Below, piece after piece: positions 25,536 through 34,761 of a stretch of DNA of 64,000 nt. This DNA comes from JBHYDC01 sp051861205 (GTDB lineage: Bacteria > Pseudomonadota > Alphaproteobacteria > Rhizobiales > Pleomorphomonadaceae). The notes beneath the pieces were generated by a model. The model was not told the DNA's origin. It was given only the letters and a program-made list of their open reading frames with translations, and did no database searches. A program made the position numbers and the translations under genes. Positions within the stretch are counted from its first letter, which is position 1. Each line of letters starts with the position of its first letter. The stretch covers positions 62,001-126,000 of the forward strand of contig JBHYDC010000012.1 of assembly GCA_051861205.1 (NCBI GenBank). The letters run 5' to 3'.

Positions 25536-26462
25536 TTACTTGCCGGTCCACACCGTTCCGGCGAGGTTGGCGACGGGCACGCCGACGGCGTTGCCATACT
25601 CGGTCCACGAGCCGTCATAGTTGCGCACGTCATAGCCGAGGATGCGCTTCAGTGCGAACCAGGTGTGGCTCGAACGCTCCCCGATGCGGCAATAGGTGAT
25701 GATCGGCTTCGATCCATCAACGCCGGCCGCCGCATAGAGCGCCTTCAACTCCTCGGCCGATTTGAACCGGCCGTCCTCGGCCACAGCCGCCTTCCAGGGC
25801 ACGTTGACGGCGCCTGGCACGTGGCCGGCCCGCACCGACAGCTCCTTCACCCCTTCCGGCGCGAAGATCTTGCCGGAGAATTCGTCCGGCGAGCGGATAT
25901 CCACGAGCACGGCGTCGGAGGTCTTTTCCGCCACGGCGAGCACGTCGGGCAGGCGGGCGCGCAGCGCCGTGTTCCGCTCCGGCAGCGTGATGGAGGTCGC
26001 CGCATAGCTCGGCGCGGCCGTATCGAGCGGCAAGCCCTGCGCCTCCCAATAGACGCGGCCGCCGTCCAGCAGCTTTACGTCCTCAAAGCCATAGACCTCG
26101 AACACCCATGCGCCCCAGGCGGCGAACCAGTTGTTGTTGTCGCCGTAGAGCACGACGACCGTATCCTCATCCACGCCGGATTCGCGCAGCTTCGCCTCGA
26201 AAGCGTCGCGGGTGGCGATATCGCGGGAAATCGGGTCCACCAGATCGGTGTGCCAGTTGAGGTTCACGGCGCCCGGAACATGGCCGCGCTCATAAACGCC
26301 CGTGTCCACGCTCACCTCGAACACCCGCACCTTCGGATTATCGAGGTTTTCCGCCAGCCATTCGGCCGAAACGAGCGGCCCCTCTTGCGCCGCGGCCGGC
26401 AGCACCGGAGCGATCAGCAGCGATAGGCCAAACAGGGCCCGACCAAGAATTTTCATCATCAT
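25536..26462 (-). CDS. Exported rhodanese-type sulfurtransferase
   Basis: 308-aa two-domain rhodanese with a Sec signal peptide (to about residue 25, PAAAQ). The N-terminal domain is the inactive partner (VRVFEVSVDTGVYERGHVPGAVNLNW), the C-terminal domain carries the active-site loop CRIGERSSHTW with the persulfide cysteine at 258. The CRIGER loop matches thiosulfate:cyanide sulfurtransferases of the CysA type rather than the CG(S/T)GVT loop of mercaptopyruvate enzymes. Probably moves sulfane sulfur in the periplasm, in an operon with the TsuA-like protein. Confidence 0.85.
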   Translation of the reverse strand: MMMKILGRALFGLSLLIAPVLPAAAQEGPLVSAEWLAENLDNPKVRVFEVSVDTGVYERGHVPGAVNLNWHTDLVDPISRDIATRDAFEAKLRESGVDEDTVVVLYGDNNNWFAAWGAWVFEVYGFEDVKLLDGGRVYWEAQGLPLDTAAPSYAATSITLPERNTALRARLPDVLAVAEKTSDAVLVDIRSPDEFSGKIFAPEGVKELSVRAGHVPGAVNVPWKAAVAEDGRFKSAEELKALYAAAGVDGSKPIITYCRIGERSSHTWFALKRILGYDVRNYDGSWTEYGNAVGVPVANLAGTVWTGK

Positions 26463-26702
26463 GCTCCCATCAACAAACGATGGGACAGATTTTTAAGGCC
26501 ATTCGCCGCGCTCATACAGAAACGCCAGTGCTCATGTCCCCGCTCAAGCCGAAAAACCGTTCCGGCCGGATTAAACTTCGCATAATTTCTATTCTACCCG
26601 GCAGTTTTTCATCGCACAGGGTTGGTACCGTTCCTTCTGATGGGCGGTGGCGAGAGACGCAACTCTTGCCGCTGAAAGCGCCCGCACGGCATAGACTGCT
26701 CG

Positions 26703-28253
26703 TCAATCACTGCCGCCCATCCCGAACACGGTCCGGCAAGCCTCTGCACCCGTCCCGAGATCCACCACGAACCAAGTGGAGGTGCGCCGCTTGCCCAGAA
26801 GCGTGGGCGGCCAGGGCACGTCGATCCGCGTTGCGTCCGGTGCTGCGGGAAGCAGAGCGGCAAGGGCGGCGGGCACTTGCACGTCCGGCACGCTTAGCGG
26901 GTCCGTCCGAAAGCCGCCGTGCCAGATCGCAAGACACGGGTCGCCGGATTGAAACGCATGGGTTTTCAGGCGCCGGGATCCGCCGGCAGCGGCGGCGTGG
27001 GCGGAGGGCAGATAGGTCCACAGATTGCCCGACAGCGTGGTCGTTTCGGCAATGAAGAAAGCTTTTGAAAGCCCCAGCTCTTCCAGCTTCACCGCAAGCG
27101 CGGGATAGGGGATCAGGTGCTTGTTCTGCTTGCGCTCCGGATATCCGCCCGTCGTCAGAGCCAGCAGCCGCACGGGCACCATGATCGTGACCGCGACCAG
27201 CGCGAACACGGCGAACCCAAGCGCCACCCGCCGCGCGTCCGTCCGCCGGCTGATCGTCAGCGCCGCCGCGATCGGCACCAGCAAGGCAACCGGGTACATA
27301 TAGCGTTCGGCCACGTTGGTGGCGCCGGTCGCCAGCAGCCCCAACCAAGACAAAGCGCCCGTGATCACCGCCGCCCGCCACAGCACAGCTTCCGTCGCAC
27401 CCGCCGGTTTGAACCCGCTCGTCCGCGCGCGGTAGCCAAGCCCCGCCGCGAGCAAGGCCCAGGGCAACAGAAACGCCAGATAAGACGCCGGAAAGCGCCA
27501 CAGCGCTTCAAGCGCCCGCTCCGCCCAAGGCGCGCTGCTTGGAACAAGATTGTCCGCCGACATGGCAACCACGCTTTCGCCTTGGCCGGCGATCCACATC
27601 AGCGTCGGCGCCAGCGCTGCCGCGCCGATCAGCGGCACCCAAAGCAGTCGCGGGTTCCACAGCGCGGGGCGTAAGCCTTTGTCCAGGAGTATCGCGGCGG
27701 CAAGCCCGGCCAGCGGAATCACAAAGCTCCACTTCGCCAAAAGCCCGATCGCCACCACGCCCGCAAGCGCGATCGCCGCGCGGTTGGAAGGGTTTTTGAA
27801 ATAGGCATCCACAGCCTCCGCGAGCCAGAACACCGCGATCACCAGGATCATCGTATGGGTGGCCCAGGTGTGGAACGCCGCTGTGAACCAAACGAATCCG
27901 AACAGACCCAGGCTCGCCGCCGCCGCCGCGTTGTCATCCCGCGTGATCCGCCGCACGGCCCCGTAAGCCGAAAGCCCAATCGCCAGAATAAGCCCGTAAC
28001 GCAGCGCTATGGAGGCCACCGGGCCGGGGCCGAATAGCTTTGTGCTGCCGTAGAGCAGCCACTCGAACAGGGGAGGATTGCGAACCTGATAGCCCCAAGA
28101 CAGCGTGTTCTGAAGCATCTCGCGCGCTTCCGCGTCGTCGCGATCAAGCCCGGTGTTGAACGACAGGTTCAGCCCGACATGCAGCAGCCCATATCCCACC
28201 CAAAACACGAGGAGACCGGTCGGCGTCGTCAGAAGGCGGGTTAGCCTGCGCAT
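26703..28253 (-). CDS. GT39/ArnT-type integral membrane glycosyltransferase
   Basis: 516-aa membrane protein of the ArnT/PMT superfamily, which moves sugars from polyprenyl-phosphate carriers to lipids or proteins outside the inner membrane. Seen: an N-terminal helix, then the acidic catalytic loop LDRDDAEAREMLQ with NPPLFEWLLYG, about ten further helices, and a C-terminal soluble domain of ~120 residues. Start placed at 28253 (MRRLTRLL); an upstream ATG is possible. Acceptor and sugar cannot be deduced; no other envelope glycan genes are next to it. Confidence 0.75.
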   Translation of the reverse strand: MRRLTRLLTTPTGLLVFWVGYGLLHVGLNLSFNTGLDRDDAEAREMLQNTLSWGYQVRNPPLFEWLLYGSTKLFGPGPVASIALRYGLILAIGLSAYGAVRRITRDDNAAAAASLGLFGFVWFTAAFHTWATHTMILVIAVFWLAEAVDAYFKNPSNRAAIALAGVVAIGLLAKWSFVIPLAGLAAAILLDKGLRPALWNPRLLWVPLIGAAALAPTLMWIAGQGESVVAMSADNLVPSSAPWAERALEALWRFPASYLAFLLPWALLAAGLGYRARTSGFKPAGATEAVLWRAAVITGALSWLGLLATGATNVAERYMYPVALLVPIAAALTISRRTDARRVALGFAVFALVAVTIMVPVRLLALTTGGYPERKQNKHLIPYPALAVKLEELGLSKAFFIAETTTLSGNLWTYLPSAHAAAAGGSRRLKTHAFQSGDPCLAIWHGGFRTDPLSVPDVQVPAALAALLPAAPDATRIDVPWPPTLLGKRRTSTWFVVDLGTGAEACRTVFGMGGSD

Positions 28254-28472
28254 GCGATCAACATGAAATAAGCCGCATATGAAAAATCCGGTGTAACCAT
28301 TTGAGCAAAAAGAGATCAACGCGACGGCGCGGCAATTCTGATCTGCCTCAATCTACGAATCCAGCGCCACTTCGTCCAGTCCATCAATCCACCGCCGCCG
28401 CCCCGATCTTGACTCCCGCCCCCGCCCATGGTGACACCGCGCCCGGATCATCCAGCGGGTCGGGAGAGCATC

Positions 28473-29420
28473 ATGGCCGTGGCATTCGTGTTTCCGGGGC
28501 AGGGCAGTCAGGCGGTCGGGATGGGCAAGGCGCTCGCCGAGGCCTATCCGGCGGCCCGCGCCGTGTTCCAAGAGGTTGACGACGCGCTCGGCGAAAAGCT
28601 GTCCGATCTCATGTGGAACGGCCCTGAGGATACGCTCACCCTCACTGCCAACGCCCAGCCCGCGCTCATGGCCGTCAGCCTCGCCGCGCTGAAGGCGTTG
28701 GAAGCGGAAGGCATCGCGCTGCGCGATCACGCCGCCTTCGTGGCCGGTCATTCGCTCGGCGAATACTCAGCGCTCGCCGCAGCCGGCAGCCTCTCGATCA
28801 GCGACGCCGCCCGGCTCCTTCGGGTGCGCGGCAATGCCATGCAAGCCGCCGTCCCCGTCGGCGTCGGCGCCATGGCAGCCCTCCTCGGTCTCGACTTCGA
28901 GGCGGCCGATGCTGTCGCTAGGGAAGCGGCCGGCGACGAGGTTTGCCAGGCCGCCAACGACAATGCGCCGGGCCAAGTCGTCATCTCCGGCCACCGCGCC
29001 GCCGTCGAGCGGGCCGTGGAACTGGCCAAATCCCGCGGCGCAAAGCGGGCGATGATGCTCACTGTCAGCGCCCCGTTCCACTCCGCGCTCATGGCACCCG
29101 CCGCCGCTGTCATGGCCGAGGCGCTCGCCGCAGCCACGGTGCGCGCGCCGGCGGTTCCCCTCGTTGCCAACGTCACCGCCCGCCCGATCGGCGAGCCGGA
29201 CGAGATCCGCCGCCGCCTCGTCGAGCAGGTCACCGGCACCGTGCGCTGGCGGGAATCGATCGCTTGGCTCGCGGGCGAGGGCGCCATCACCACCTTCGTC
29301 GAGCTTGGGTCCGGCAAGGTGCTCACCGGCCTTTTGAAGCGCATCGCCCCCACCGCGTCCGGCGTCAATCTCGGCGCGCCGGAGGATGTCGCGGCGGTCC
29401 GGGCGGCGCTCGGGCTCTGA
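28473..29420 (+). CDS. fabD: Malonyl-CoA:ACP transacylase FabD
   Basis: 315-aa enzyme that loads malonate onto acyl-carrier protein for fatty acid synthesis. Start FVFPGQGSQAVGMG provides the oxyanion hole; the nucleophile is Ser94 in GHSLGEYSAL; the catalytic His is in SAPFHSALM. Start 28473 has GGGAGA upstream and begins directly at the family N-terminus. Unlike many genomes, fabG and acpP do not follow; rplM does, after a 205-base gap containing a palindrome and a promoter. Confidence 0.94.
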   Translation: MAVAFVFPGQGSQAVGMGKALAEAYPAARAVFQEVDDALGEKLSDLMWNGPEDTLTLTANAQPALMAVSLAALKALEAEGIALRDHAAFVAGHSLGEYSALAAAGSLSISDAARLLRVRGNAMQAAVPVGVGAMAALLGLDFEAADAVAREAAGDEVCQAANDNAPGQVVISGHRAAVERAVELAKSRGAKRAMMLTVSAPFHSALMAPAAAVMAEALAAATVRAPAVPLVANVTARPIGEPDEIRRRLVEQVTGTVRWRESIAWLAGEGAITTFVELGSGKVLTGLLKRIAPTASGVNLGAPEDVAAVRAALGL

Positions 29421-29440
29421 AGGGCATCGTGAAAAAGATA

Positions 29441-29456
29441 CGGTATAATTATACCG
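29441..29456. promoter_or_regulatory. Perfect 16-base palindrome between fabD and rplM
   Basis: CGGTATAATTATACCG reads the same on both strands and has an unusually AT-rich core for this region. It lies 20 bases after the fabD stop and 47 bases before the rplM -35 box. It may be an operator or a hairpin at the end of fabD. Confidence 0.4.
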
Positions 29457-29502
29457 CATCCGTAAGTCATTGATTTTACTAGGCCCATCAACGACAGTTG
29501 GC

Positions 29503-29531
29503 TTGACGCGGTTCCGCGCCTCGCGTATAGC
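29503..29531 (+). promoter_or_regulatory. Promoter of rplM-rpsI
   Basis: -35 TTGACG (29503-29508), 17-base spacer, -10 TATAGC (29526-29531), about 88 bases upstream of the rplM start. Both boxes and spacing match alphaproteobacterial housekeeping promoters well. Confidence 0.7.
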
Positions 29532-29625
29532 CTCGCCCCGACGACGGCTCGCCTCACGGCCTGCGGTCATCTCCTGCTCGAAACGGCGGGGGACGAAGAA
29601 CAAACTGGTAAGAACGGTAGCGCCC

Positions 29626-30087
29626 ATGAAGACCTTTACGGCGAAACCGGCTGATATCGAGAAGAAGTGGATCTTGGTTGATGCCGAAGGCCTCGTTGTG
29701 GGTCGCCTCGCGTCCATTATCGCGATGCACCTGCGTGGCAAGCACAAGGCGTCCTACACGCCGCATATGGACGACGGTGACAACGTCATCGTGATCAACG
29801 CCGACAAGGTGGTGCTCACGGGCCGCAAATACACCGACAAGAAATACTACTGGCACACCGGCTACATCGGCGGCATCAAGGAGCGCACTGCGCGTGCCAT
29901 CCTCGAAGGCCGGTTCCCTGAGCGCGTGCTCGAAAAGGCCGTGGAGCGCATGCTTCCCGAAGGCCCGCTCGCCCGCCAGCAGCTCAAGAACCTGCGTGTC
30001 TATGCCGGCGCCGAGCATCCTCACGCGGCGCAGCAGCCGGTGGCGCTCGACGTTAAGTCCATGAACAAGAAGAATGCGAGGGCGTGA
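29626..30087 (+). CDS. rplM: 50S ribosomal protein L13
   Basis: 153-aa early-assembly protein of the large subunit. Canonical features: KKWILVDAEGLVVGRLAS at the N-terminus, GDNVIVINADKVVLTGRK, and YYWHTGYIGGIKE, with the conserved GMLP block seen as ERMLPEGPLARQQLKNLRVY. Start 29626 (MKTFTAKPAD) is standard for alphaproteobacteria; the open frame continues upstream through the promoter. Coupled to rpsI. Confidence 0.96.
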   Translation: MKTFTAKPADIEKKWILVDAEGLVVGRLASIIAMHLRGKHKASYTPHMDDGDNVIVINADKVVLTGRKYTDKKYYWHTGYIGGIKERTARAILEGRFPERVLEKAVERMLPEGPLARQQLKNLRVYAGAEHPHAAQQPVALDVKSMNKKNARA

Positions 30088-30089
30088 AC

Positions 30090-30566
30090 ATGGCTGAGCT
30101 GTCCTCCCTCTCCGAGCTTGGCGCCGTTGCGCCGGCCGTTCAGCCGGAAGCCCCGGTTCACGTCCAGAAGCTCGACAAGTTCGGCCGCGCCTATGCGACC
30201 GGCAAGCGTAAGAACGCGGTCGCCCGCGTCTGGATCAAGCCGGGCACCGGCAAGATCGTCATCAACGACAAGGACTTCGGCACCTACTTCGGTCGCCCGG
30301 TTCTTCAGATGATCGTTCGTCAGCCGATCTTCGCCGCCGATCGCGATGGTCAGTTCGACGTGATCGCGACGGTTGCCGGTGGCGGCCTCTCCGGTCAGGC
30401 CGGCGCCATCCGTCATGGCATCTCGAAGGCTCTCACCTATTACGAGCCGGGCCTGCGCGGCGTCCTGAAGAAGCTCGGCTTCCTCACCCGCGACAGCCGC
30501 GTCGTCGAGCGCAAGAAGTACGGCCGCGCCAAAGCCCGCCGTAGCTTCCAGTTCTCGAAGCGCTGA
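30090..30566 (+). CDS. rpsI: 30S ribosomal protein S9
   Basis: 158-aa protein whose C-terminal tail (KARRSFQFSKR) reaches the P-site tRNA. A non-conserved N-terminal extension of ~35 residues precedes YATGKRKNAVARVWIKPG. ATG 30090 is preferred over an overlapping GTG at 30084 because GAGGG lies 7 bases before the ATG. Followed by a strong intrinsic terminator. Confidence 0.95.
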   Translation: MAELSSLSELGAVAPAVQPEAPVHVQKLDKFGRAYATGKRKNAVARVWIKPGTGKIVINDKDFGTYFGRPVLQMIVRQPIFAADRDGQFDVIATVAGGGLSGQAGAIRHGISKALTYYEPGLRGVLKKLGFLTRDSRVVERKKYGRAKARRSFQFSKR

Positions 30567-30591
30567 TTTCCGGCTTACCGGATCTGCGAAA

Positions 30592-30615
30592 GGCGGGGCT
30601 TCGGCTCCGCCTTTT
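30592..30615 (+). terminator. Intrinsic terminator of rplM-rpsI
   Basis: GGCGGGGC-TTCG-GCTCCGCC hairpin with one G-U pair and a stable UUCG-type loop, followed directly by TTTTT. Confidence 0.88.
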
Positions 30616-30746
30616 TGCATTTTCGGCCAGACTTCAAGAACCGATGCCGACGATGTGACCGCGCCATTGGTTAAGTTTACCGGTTGCCTTGATGCGCACC
30701 CCGGTCACTTTGGCTAACAAAAGCTGCCAATAACTTGGAGTTCCTG

Positions 30747-31964
30747 ATGCGCCTGATCGCTACCGCTGCTCTCCTTGCCGCGACCACCGCCGTCTTTGCC
30801 GCTCCCCTCACAGACGATCAGCTTGCCTCCGAACCCTTCGACAAGGTTGTCGAGGCGGCTAAGGGCGGCACCGTCAACTTCTTCCTGTGGGGCGGGGATG
30901 ACCGGATCAATGCCTATGTTTCAACCTATATGGCCGACCGGCTAAAGGCGGACTACGGCATCACGGTCAACCGCGTCGGCGTTGCCGCAACGGCTGAAGT
31001 GGTGAACCAGGTTCTCTCGGAAAAGGAAGCCGGGATACTGGAAGGCGGCAGCGTCGATCTCGTCTGGATCAACGGCGAAAACTTCCGCACCCTGCGCCAA
31101 GGTAATCTCGTTACCTGCGGTTACACAGCCAACCTTCCGAATGCGGCCCTGATCGACTGGACCGACCCCACCATCGCCAACGATTTCGGCACCCCGATCG
31201 ACGGCTGCGAGGCACCCTGGAGCCGCGCGCAATTCGCACTCGCTTATGACAGCGTTCGCGTTCCCGCCCCGCCGCGCACTATTCCGGCCCTCGTGGATTG
31301 GATCAAGGCGAACCCCGGCCGCTTCACCTATGCCGCCCCGCCGGATTTCAACGGCAGCGTCTTTGTCCGCCACGTCTTCTACTCGGTCGCGGGTGGGGCG
31401 GATGCTCTCGCCGGGCCCTTCGATCAGGCGAAATACGATGCGGTGGCTCCAAAAGTCTGGGCGTTGCTGAACGAGTTGAAGCCAAATCTTTGGCGTGAGG
31501 GTCAGACCTACCCGACCGACATCACGCAGCTCAATCAGCTCTTCGCCAACAGCGAGGTCGACTTCACCTTCAACTACGAGCCCACCAGCTTCGGCGCCGG
31601 CGTTGAAAACGGCACCTTCCCCCCGACCACCCGCTCCTACGCCCTTGATGACGGCACCATCGGCAACACCAGCTATGTCGCCATCCCCTTCAACGCCGCC
31701 AACAAGGCCCCGGCGATCGTGGCCGTCAATTTCCTCCTCTCGGTTGAGGCGCAGTTCGAAAAGGCCAAGCCCGAGGTCTGGGGTATGGCCACCGCGCTCG
31801 ACCTTGATAAGCTGTCCCCGGCCGATGCGGACAAGTTCCGCTCCATCCCCCGCCATGAGGCCGTCGTGTCCGAAAAGGACCTCGCCGACCGCGCGATGCC
31901 CGAGTTGACCGCCGAGTGGTCGGCCGCGATCGAGAAGGGCTGGATCGCCAATGTCGGGCAATAG
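30747..31964 (+). CDS. YnjB-like ABC transporter substrate-binding protein
   Basis: 405-aa periplasmic binding protein. Signal peptide to about residue 18 (AVFAAPL). Family blocks of the YnjB group: VNFFLWGGDDRINAYVSTYM, then the SVDLVWINGENFRTLRQGNL segment (SVDLVWINGENF). ATG 30747 has GGAG 6 bases upstream; a TTG at 30735 is in frame but less likely. First gene of a binding protein-permease-permease-ATPase set like E. coli ynjBCD, whose substrate is not firmly known; relatives in the iron/thiamine/polyamine class. Confidence 0.82.
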   Translation: MRLIATAALLAATTAVFAAPLTDDQLASEPFDKVVEAAKGGTVNFFLWGGDDRINAYVSTYMADRLKADYGITVNRVGVAATAEVVNQVLSEKEAGILEGGSVDLVWINGENFRTLRQGNLVTCGYTANLPNAALIDWTDPTIANDFGTPIDGCEAPWSRAQFALAYDSVRVPAPPRTIPALVDWIKANPGRFTYAAPPDFNGSVFVRHVFYSVAGGADALAGPFDQAKYDAVAPKVWALLNELKPNLWREGQTYPTDITQLNQLFANSEVDFTFNYEPTSFGAGVENGTFPPTTRSYALDDGTIGNTSYVAIPFNAANKAPAIVAVNFLLSVEAQFEKAKPEVWGMATALDLDKLSPADADKFRSIPRHEAVVSEKDLADRAMPELTAEWSAAIEKGWIANVGQ

Positions 31965-32032
31965 CGATTCATGACTACACATCGCCGAAAAGACGACTAC
32001 ACCACACTTCACGGCGACTACACCTGAGTGAC

Positions 32033-32896
32033 ATGATTTCAGCCCGGCCCGCCCTCCTGCTCGCACCCGCGCTTGTCGTGGTCGGGGGCCTGTTTTTGGG
32101 CGGGCTCGGCCTTGGAATCCTTCGCTCCTTCGGCGTCCATCTCTGGGGTGAATCCAGTGCCGGGTTGCATTTCTACGCGCGCGCCCTGGCCGAACCGGGC
32201 CTCGCCGGTTCGATCGGAGCCACCCTGTGGGTGGCGATCGTTTCGACTGCTATCGCCACCGTGCTTGGTATTGCGGCTGCCGTTTTGATGGATAAGGCCT
32301 TCCGCGCCGTCCGCTGGCCGCAGGCGCTTGCCGTGTTGTTTCAACTCGGATTGACCGTGCCGCATGTCGTCGCGGCGGTCGCGGTCGGCACGCTGATCGC
32401 GCAATCCGGGCTTATCTCCCGCCTCACCTTTGCGCTCGGCATCACCGCGCAACCGGCGGATTTCCCGGCTTTGACCGCTGATCCTTGGTGTGCCGGCATC
32501 ATCATCGCCTATGTCTGGAAGGAAGTGCCCTTCATCGGCCTCGTCGTTCTCACGCAGTTATCCGCCCTCGGCTCTGCCCCCGCCGATATCGCTCGCACGC
32601 TCGGCGCCAGCCGCTGGCAGGCATTCCGCCATGTCACCTTGCCGCTGATCGCCCCGGCCGTTCTCGGCGCGGCGGCGCTCGTTTTCGCCTTCACGCTTGG
32701 CGCCTACGAGGTGCCCGCCGTGCTTGGCGCCAGCAATCCCAAGCTGTTGCCGGTTGTGGCTTACGAGATGTTCACCTCCAACGATCTCACCGATCGCCCC
32801 GCCGCCATCGCGCTCGCGCTGATGACCGCGCTTGCCGCCGGAGCCCTGATTCTCGCCGCGCGCCTCCTCATGCCCCTTGCCGCGCGGGAGGCCTAA
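32033..32896 (+). CDS. YnjC-like ABC transporter permease, N-half equivalent
   Basis: 287-aa inner-membrane permease. Six or so helices; the ATPase-docking EAA loop reads IARTLGASRWQAFRHVTLPLIAP. In E. coli YnjC the two permease halves are fused in one ~510-aa protein; here they are separate genes 3 bases apart. Start 32033 (MISARPALLLAPALVV) begins with the first membrane helix. Confidence 0.82.
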   Translation: MISARPALLLAPALVVVGGLFLGGLGLGILRSFGVHLWGESSAGLHFYARALAEPGLAGSIGATLWVAIVSTAIATVLGIAAAVLMDKAFRAVRWPQALAVLFQLGLTVPHVVAAVAVGTLIAQSGLISRLTFALGITAQPADFPALTADPWCAGIIIAYVWKEVPFIGLVVLTQLSALGSAPADIARTLGASRWQAFRHVTLPLIAPAVLGAAALVFAFTLGAYEVPAVLGASNPKLLPVVAYEMFTSNDLTDRPAAIALALMTALAAGALILAARLLMPLAAREA

Positions 32897-32899
32897 GAT

Positions 32900-33736
32900 A
32901 TGCCCGCCGTTCTCGCTGTCCGCTCCCCCCGAAACCGCTTCGACCTGCGGGTCATCCTGTCCGCCGCGCTCCTCGTCGCGGTGCTGCTCGCCCCGTTCAT
33001 CCCGCTGATTCTATGGAGCTTTTCCAGAGGCTGGTACTTCCCCGCCCTGGTTCCCAAATGGAGCCTTGCCGCCTGGGCCGCCGCTTTCCACCCGGCCTCC
33101 GGCATCCCCCAAGCCATCGCCACCTCGCTGCTGATCGCGATCGTCACGACCGCGCTCTCCCTGGCGATCGCGCTGCTAGCCGCTAAGTCCTTGACTCAGT
33201 GCCGTTTTTCGGGTCGCACCTGGGTGCTCGCGCTCCTCCTCGCCCCGGCCGTCGTGCCCGCGCTCGCCGTCGCCATGGGCCTCCACGCCGTCGCTCTCCG
33301 CCTTGGTCTCACCGGTACGATCGCAGGCGTTGTCGTCGTTCACCTCATCCCGGCGATGCCCTATGCGGTTGTGGTGCTCTCGGCCGTTTTGCGCAATCAC
33401 GACCCTTCGTTCGAAGCCGCTGCTCGCTCGCTCGGCGCGTCAAAAGTCCAGGGTTTCCGGCATGTAACCCTCCCCATGCTGGCGCCCGGCGTGGCCGTGG
33501 CGGCCGCTCTTGTGTTTCTGGTCTCGTGGAGCCAATACACGCTGACGTTGTTAATCGGCGGAGGCCGCGTCATCACCTTGCCGCTCATTCTCACCCAATT
33601 CGCCGGCGCCGGCCGCAATGATATCGCCGGTGTGGTGGCCATCCTCACCATCCTCCCCGGCGCGCTCGTCCTCGCTCTCGCCGCCCCCCATCTCTCCAAA
33701 ATCCGCCCCCGCCGGGCAAGGGTCGGGCGGTCATGA
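32900..33736 (+). CDS. YnjC-like ABC transporter permease, C-half equivalent
   Basis: 278-aa permease partner. Docking loop EAAARSLGASKVQGFRHVTL is recognisable, with helices on both sides. It starts 3 bases after the first permease and overlaps the ATPase gene by 4 bases, so all membrane and ATPase subunits should be made together. Confidence 0.83.
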   Translation: MPAVLAVRSPRNRFDLRVILSAALLVAVLLAPFIPLILWSFSRGWYFPALVPKWSLAAWAAAFHPASGIPQAIATSLLIAIVTTALSLAIALLAAKSLTQCRFSGRTWVLALLLAPAVVPALAVAMGLHAVALRLGLTGTIAGVVVVHLIPAMPYAVVVLSAVLRNHDPSFEAAARSLGASKVQGFRHVTLPMLAPGVAVAAALVFLVSWSQYTLTLLIGGGRVITLPLILTQFAGAGRNDIAGVVAILTILPGALVLALAAPHLSKIRPRRARVGRS

Positions 33737-34761
33737 CGGCGGTAATCTTAAGGGGTCTCACGGCGACCTATCCTTGCACCACCGCGCCCGCCTTGAACGG
33801 TGTCGATCTCGACCTTGAAGCCGGCACGTTGACCACGCTGGTGGGTCCGTCCGGCTGTGGAAAGTCCAGCCTTCTCAAAGTGATAGCCGGCTTAATCCAG
33901 CCCGGCAGCGGTGACGTTTCGATCGGCTGCCGATCGGTTCTGGCCCTCCCGCCCGACCGGCGCGGTGCGGTCATGATGGTGCAGGATCACCTCCTGTTTC
34001 CCCATCTCGACGTCGCCGGAAATGTCGGATTCGGGCTGCGGATGCGCGGTGTTCCGGCCCCCGAAATCCGCCACCGCGTCGCCGAAATGCTCCGCCTCGT
34101 CCACCTCGACGGCTTCGAAAAGCGCTGCCCCGACCAGCTTTCCGGCGGACAGGCCCAGCGGGTCGCGCTCGCCCGCGCGCTCATCGTCAAGCCGCAGGTT
34201 CTGCTCCTCGACGAGCCGCTCTCCAGCCTCGATCCGTCGCTGCGCGCCGACATGCGTGACCTCATCCGCGAGGTCCAGCGAGCCACGTCAACCACCATGC
34301 TGTTCGTCACCCACGACCGCGAGGAGGCTGTTGGCATTGCGGACCGGATGGCGCTCATGCTGCACGGCCGCATCGTTCAGGCGGGCCCTCCGGAGGAGTT
34401 GTTCGAGAGACCGCAAACGGCGGACTCTGCAAGGTTTTTTGGCGTTCTGAACCTGATCGCGGGTCAGGTCGAATCCGGCCGTTTTCACTCGCCGCTCGGC
34501 TCGTTTCCCTGCGACCGGGCAGACGGCCCAGCCACCGCCGCCCTTCGTCCGGAGGCGCTTGGGCTGACGGACGGGGAGGGCGCCGAGGCTATCATCCGGC
34601 AGGTGCTCTATCGCGGAACGCACCGGCTCATCATCGCCGACATGGCCGGGATCGTGCTCACGGTCCAGGTCGGAACCGCTGCCGGCGAGGCGCTTTCGCC
34701 CGGCCAAAGTGTGCGCATTTCGGTTCCGGCCGGCCGGGTTTGGCTGCTGCCGAACCCTTAA
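33733..34761 (+). CDS. YnjD-like ABC transporter ATPase
   Basis: 342-aa ATPase with a C-terminal regulatory/TOBE-like domain (about residues 240-342), as in the polyamine/iron/sulfate class. Walker A GPSGCGKSS, Q-loop MVQDHLLFPH, signature LSGGQAQR, Walker B VLLLDEPLSSLDP and switch FVTHDREEA are intact. E. coli YnjD lacks the long C-terminal domain, so the protein may be regulated by its substrate. Overlaps the convergent TrmH gene's 3' end by 4 bases. Confidence 0.85.
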   Translation: MTAVILRGLTATYPCTTAPALNGVDLDLEAGTLTTLVGPSGCGKSSLLKVIAGLIQPGSGDVSIGCRSVLALPPDRRGAVMMVQDHLLFPHLDVAGNVGFGLRMRGVPAPEIRHRVAEMLRLVHLDGFEKRCPDQLSGGQAQRVALARALIVKPQVLLLDEPLSSLDPSLRADMRDLIREVQRATSTTMLFVTHDREEAVGIADRMALMLHGRIVQAGPPEELFERPQTADSARFFGVLNLIAGQVESGRFHSPLGSFPCDRADGPATAALRPEALGLTDGEGAEAIIRQVLYRGTHRLIIADMAGIVLTVQVGTAAGEALSPGQSVRISVPAGRVWLLPNP

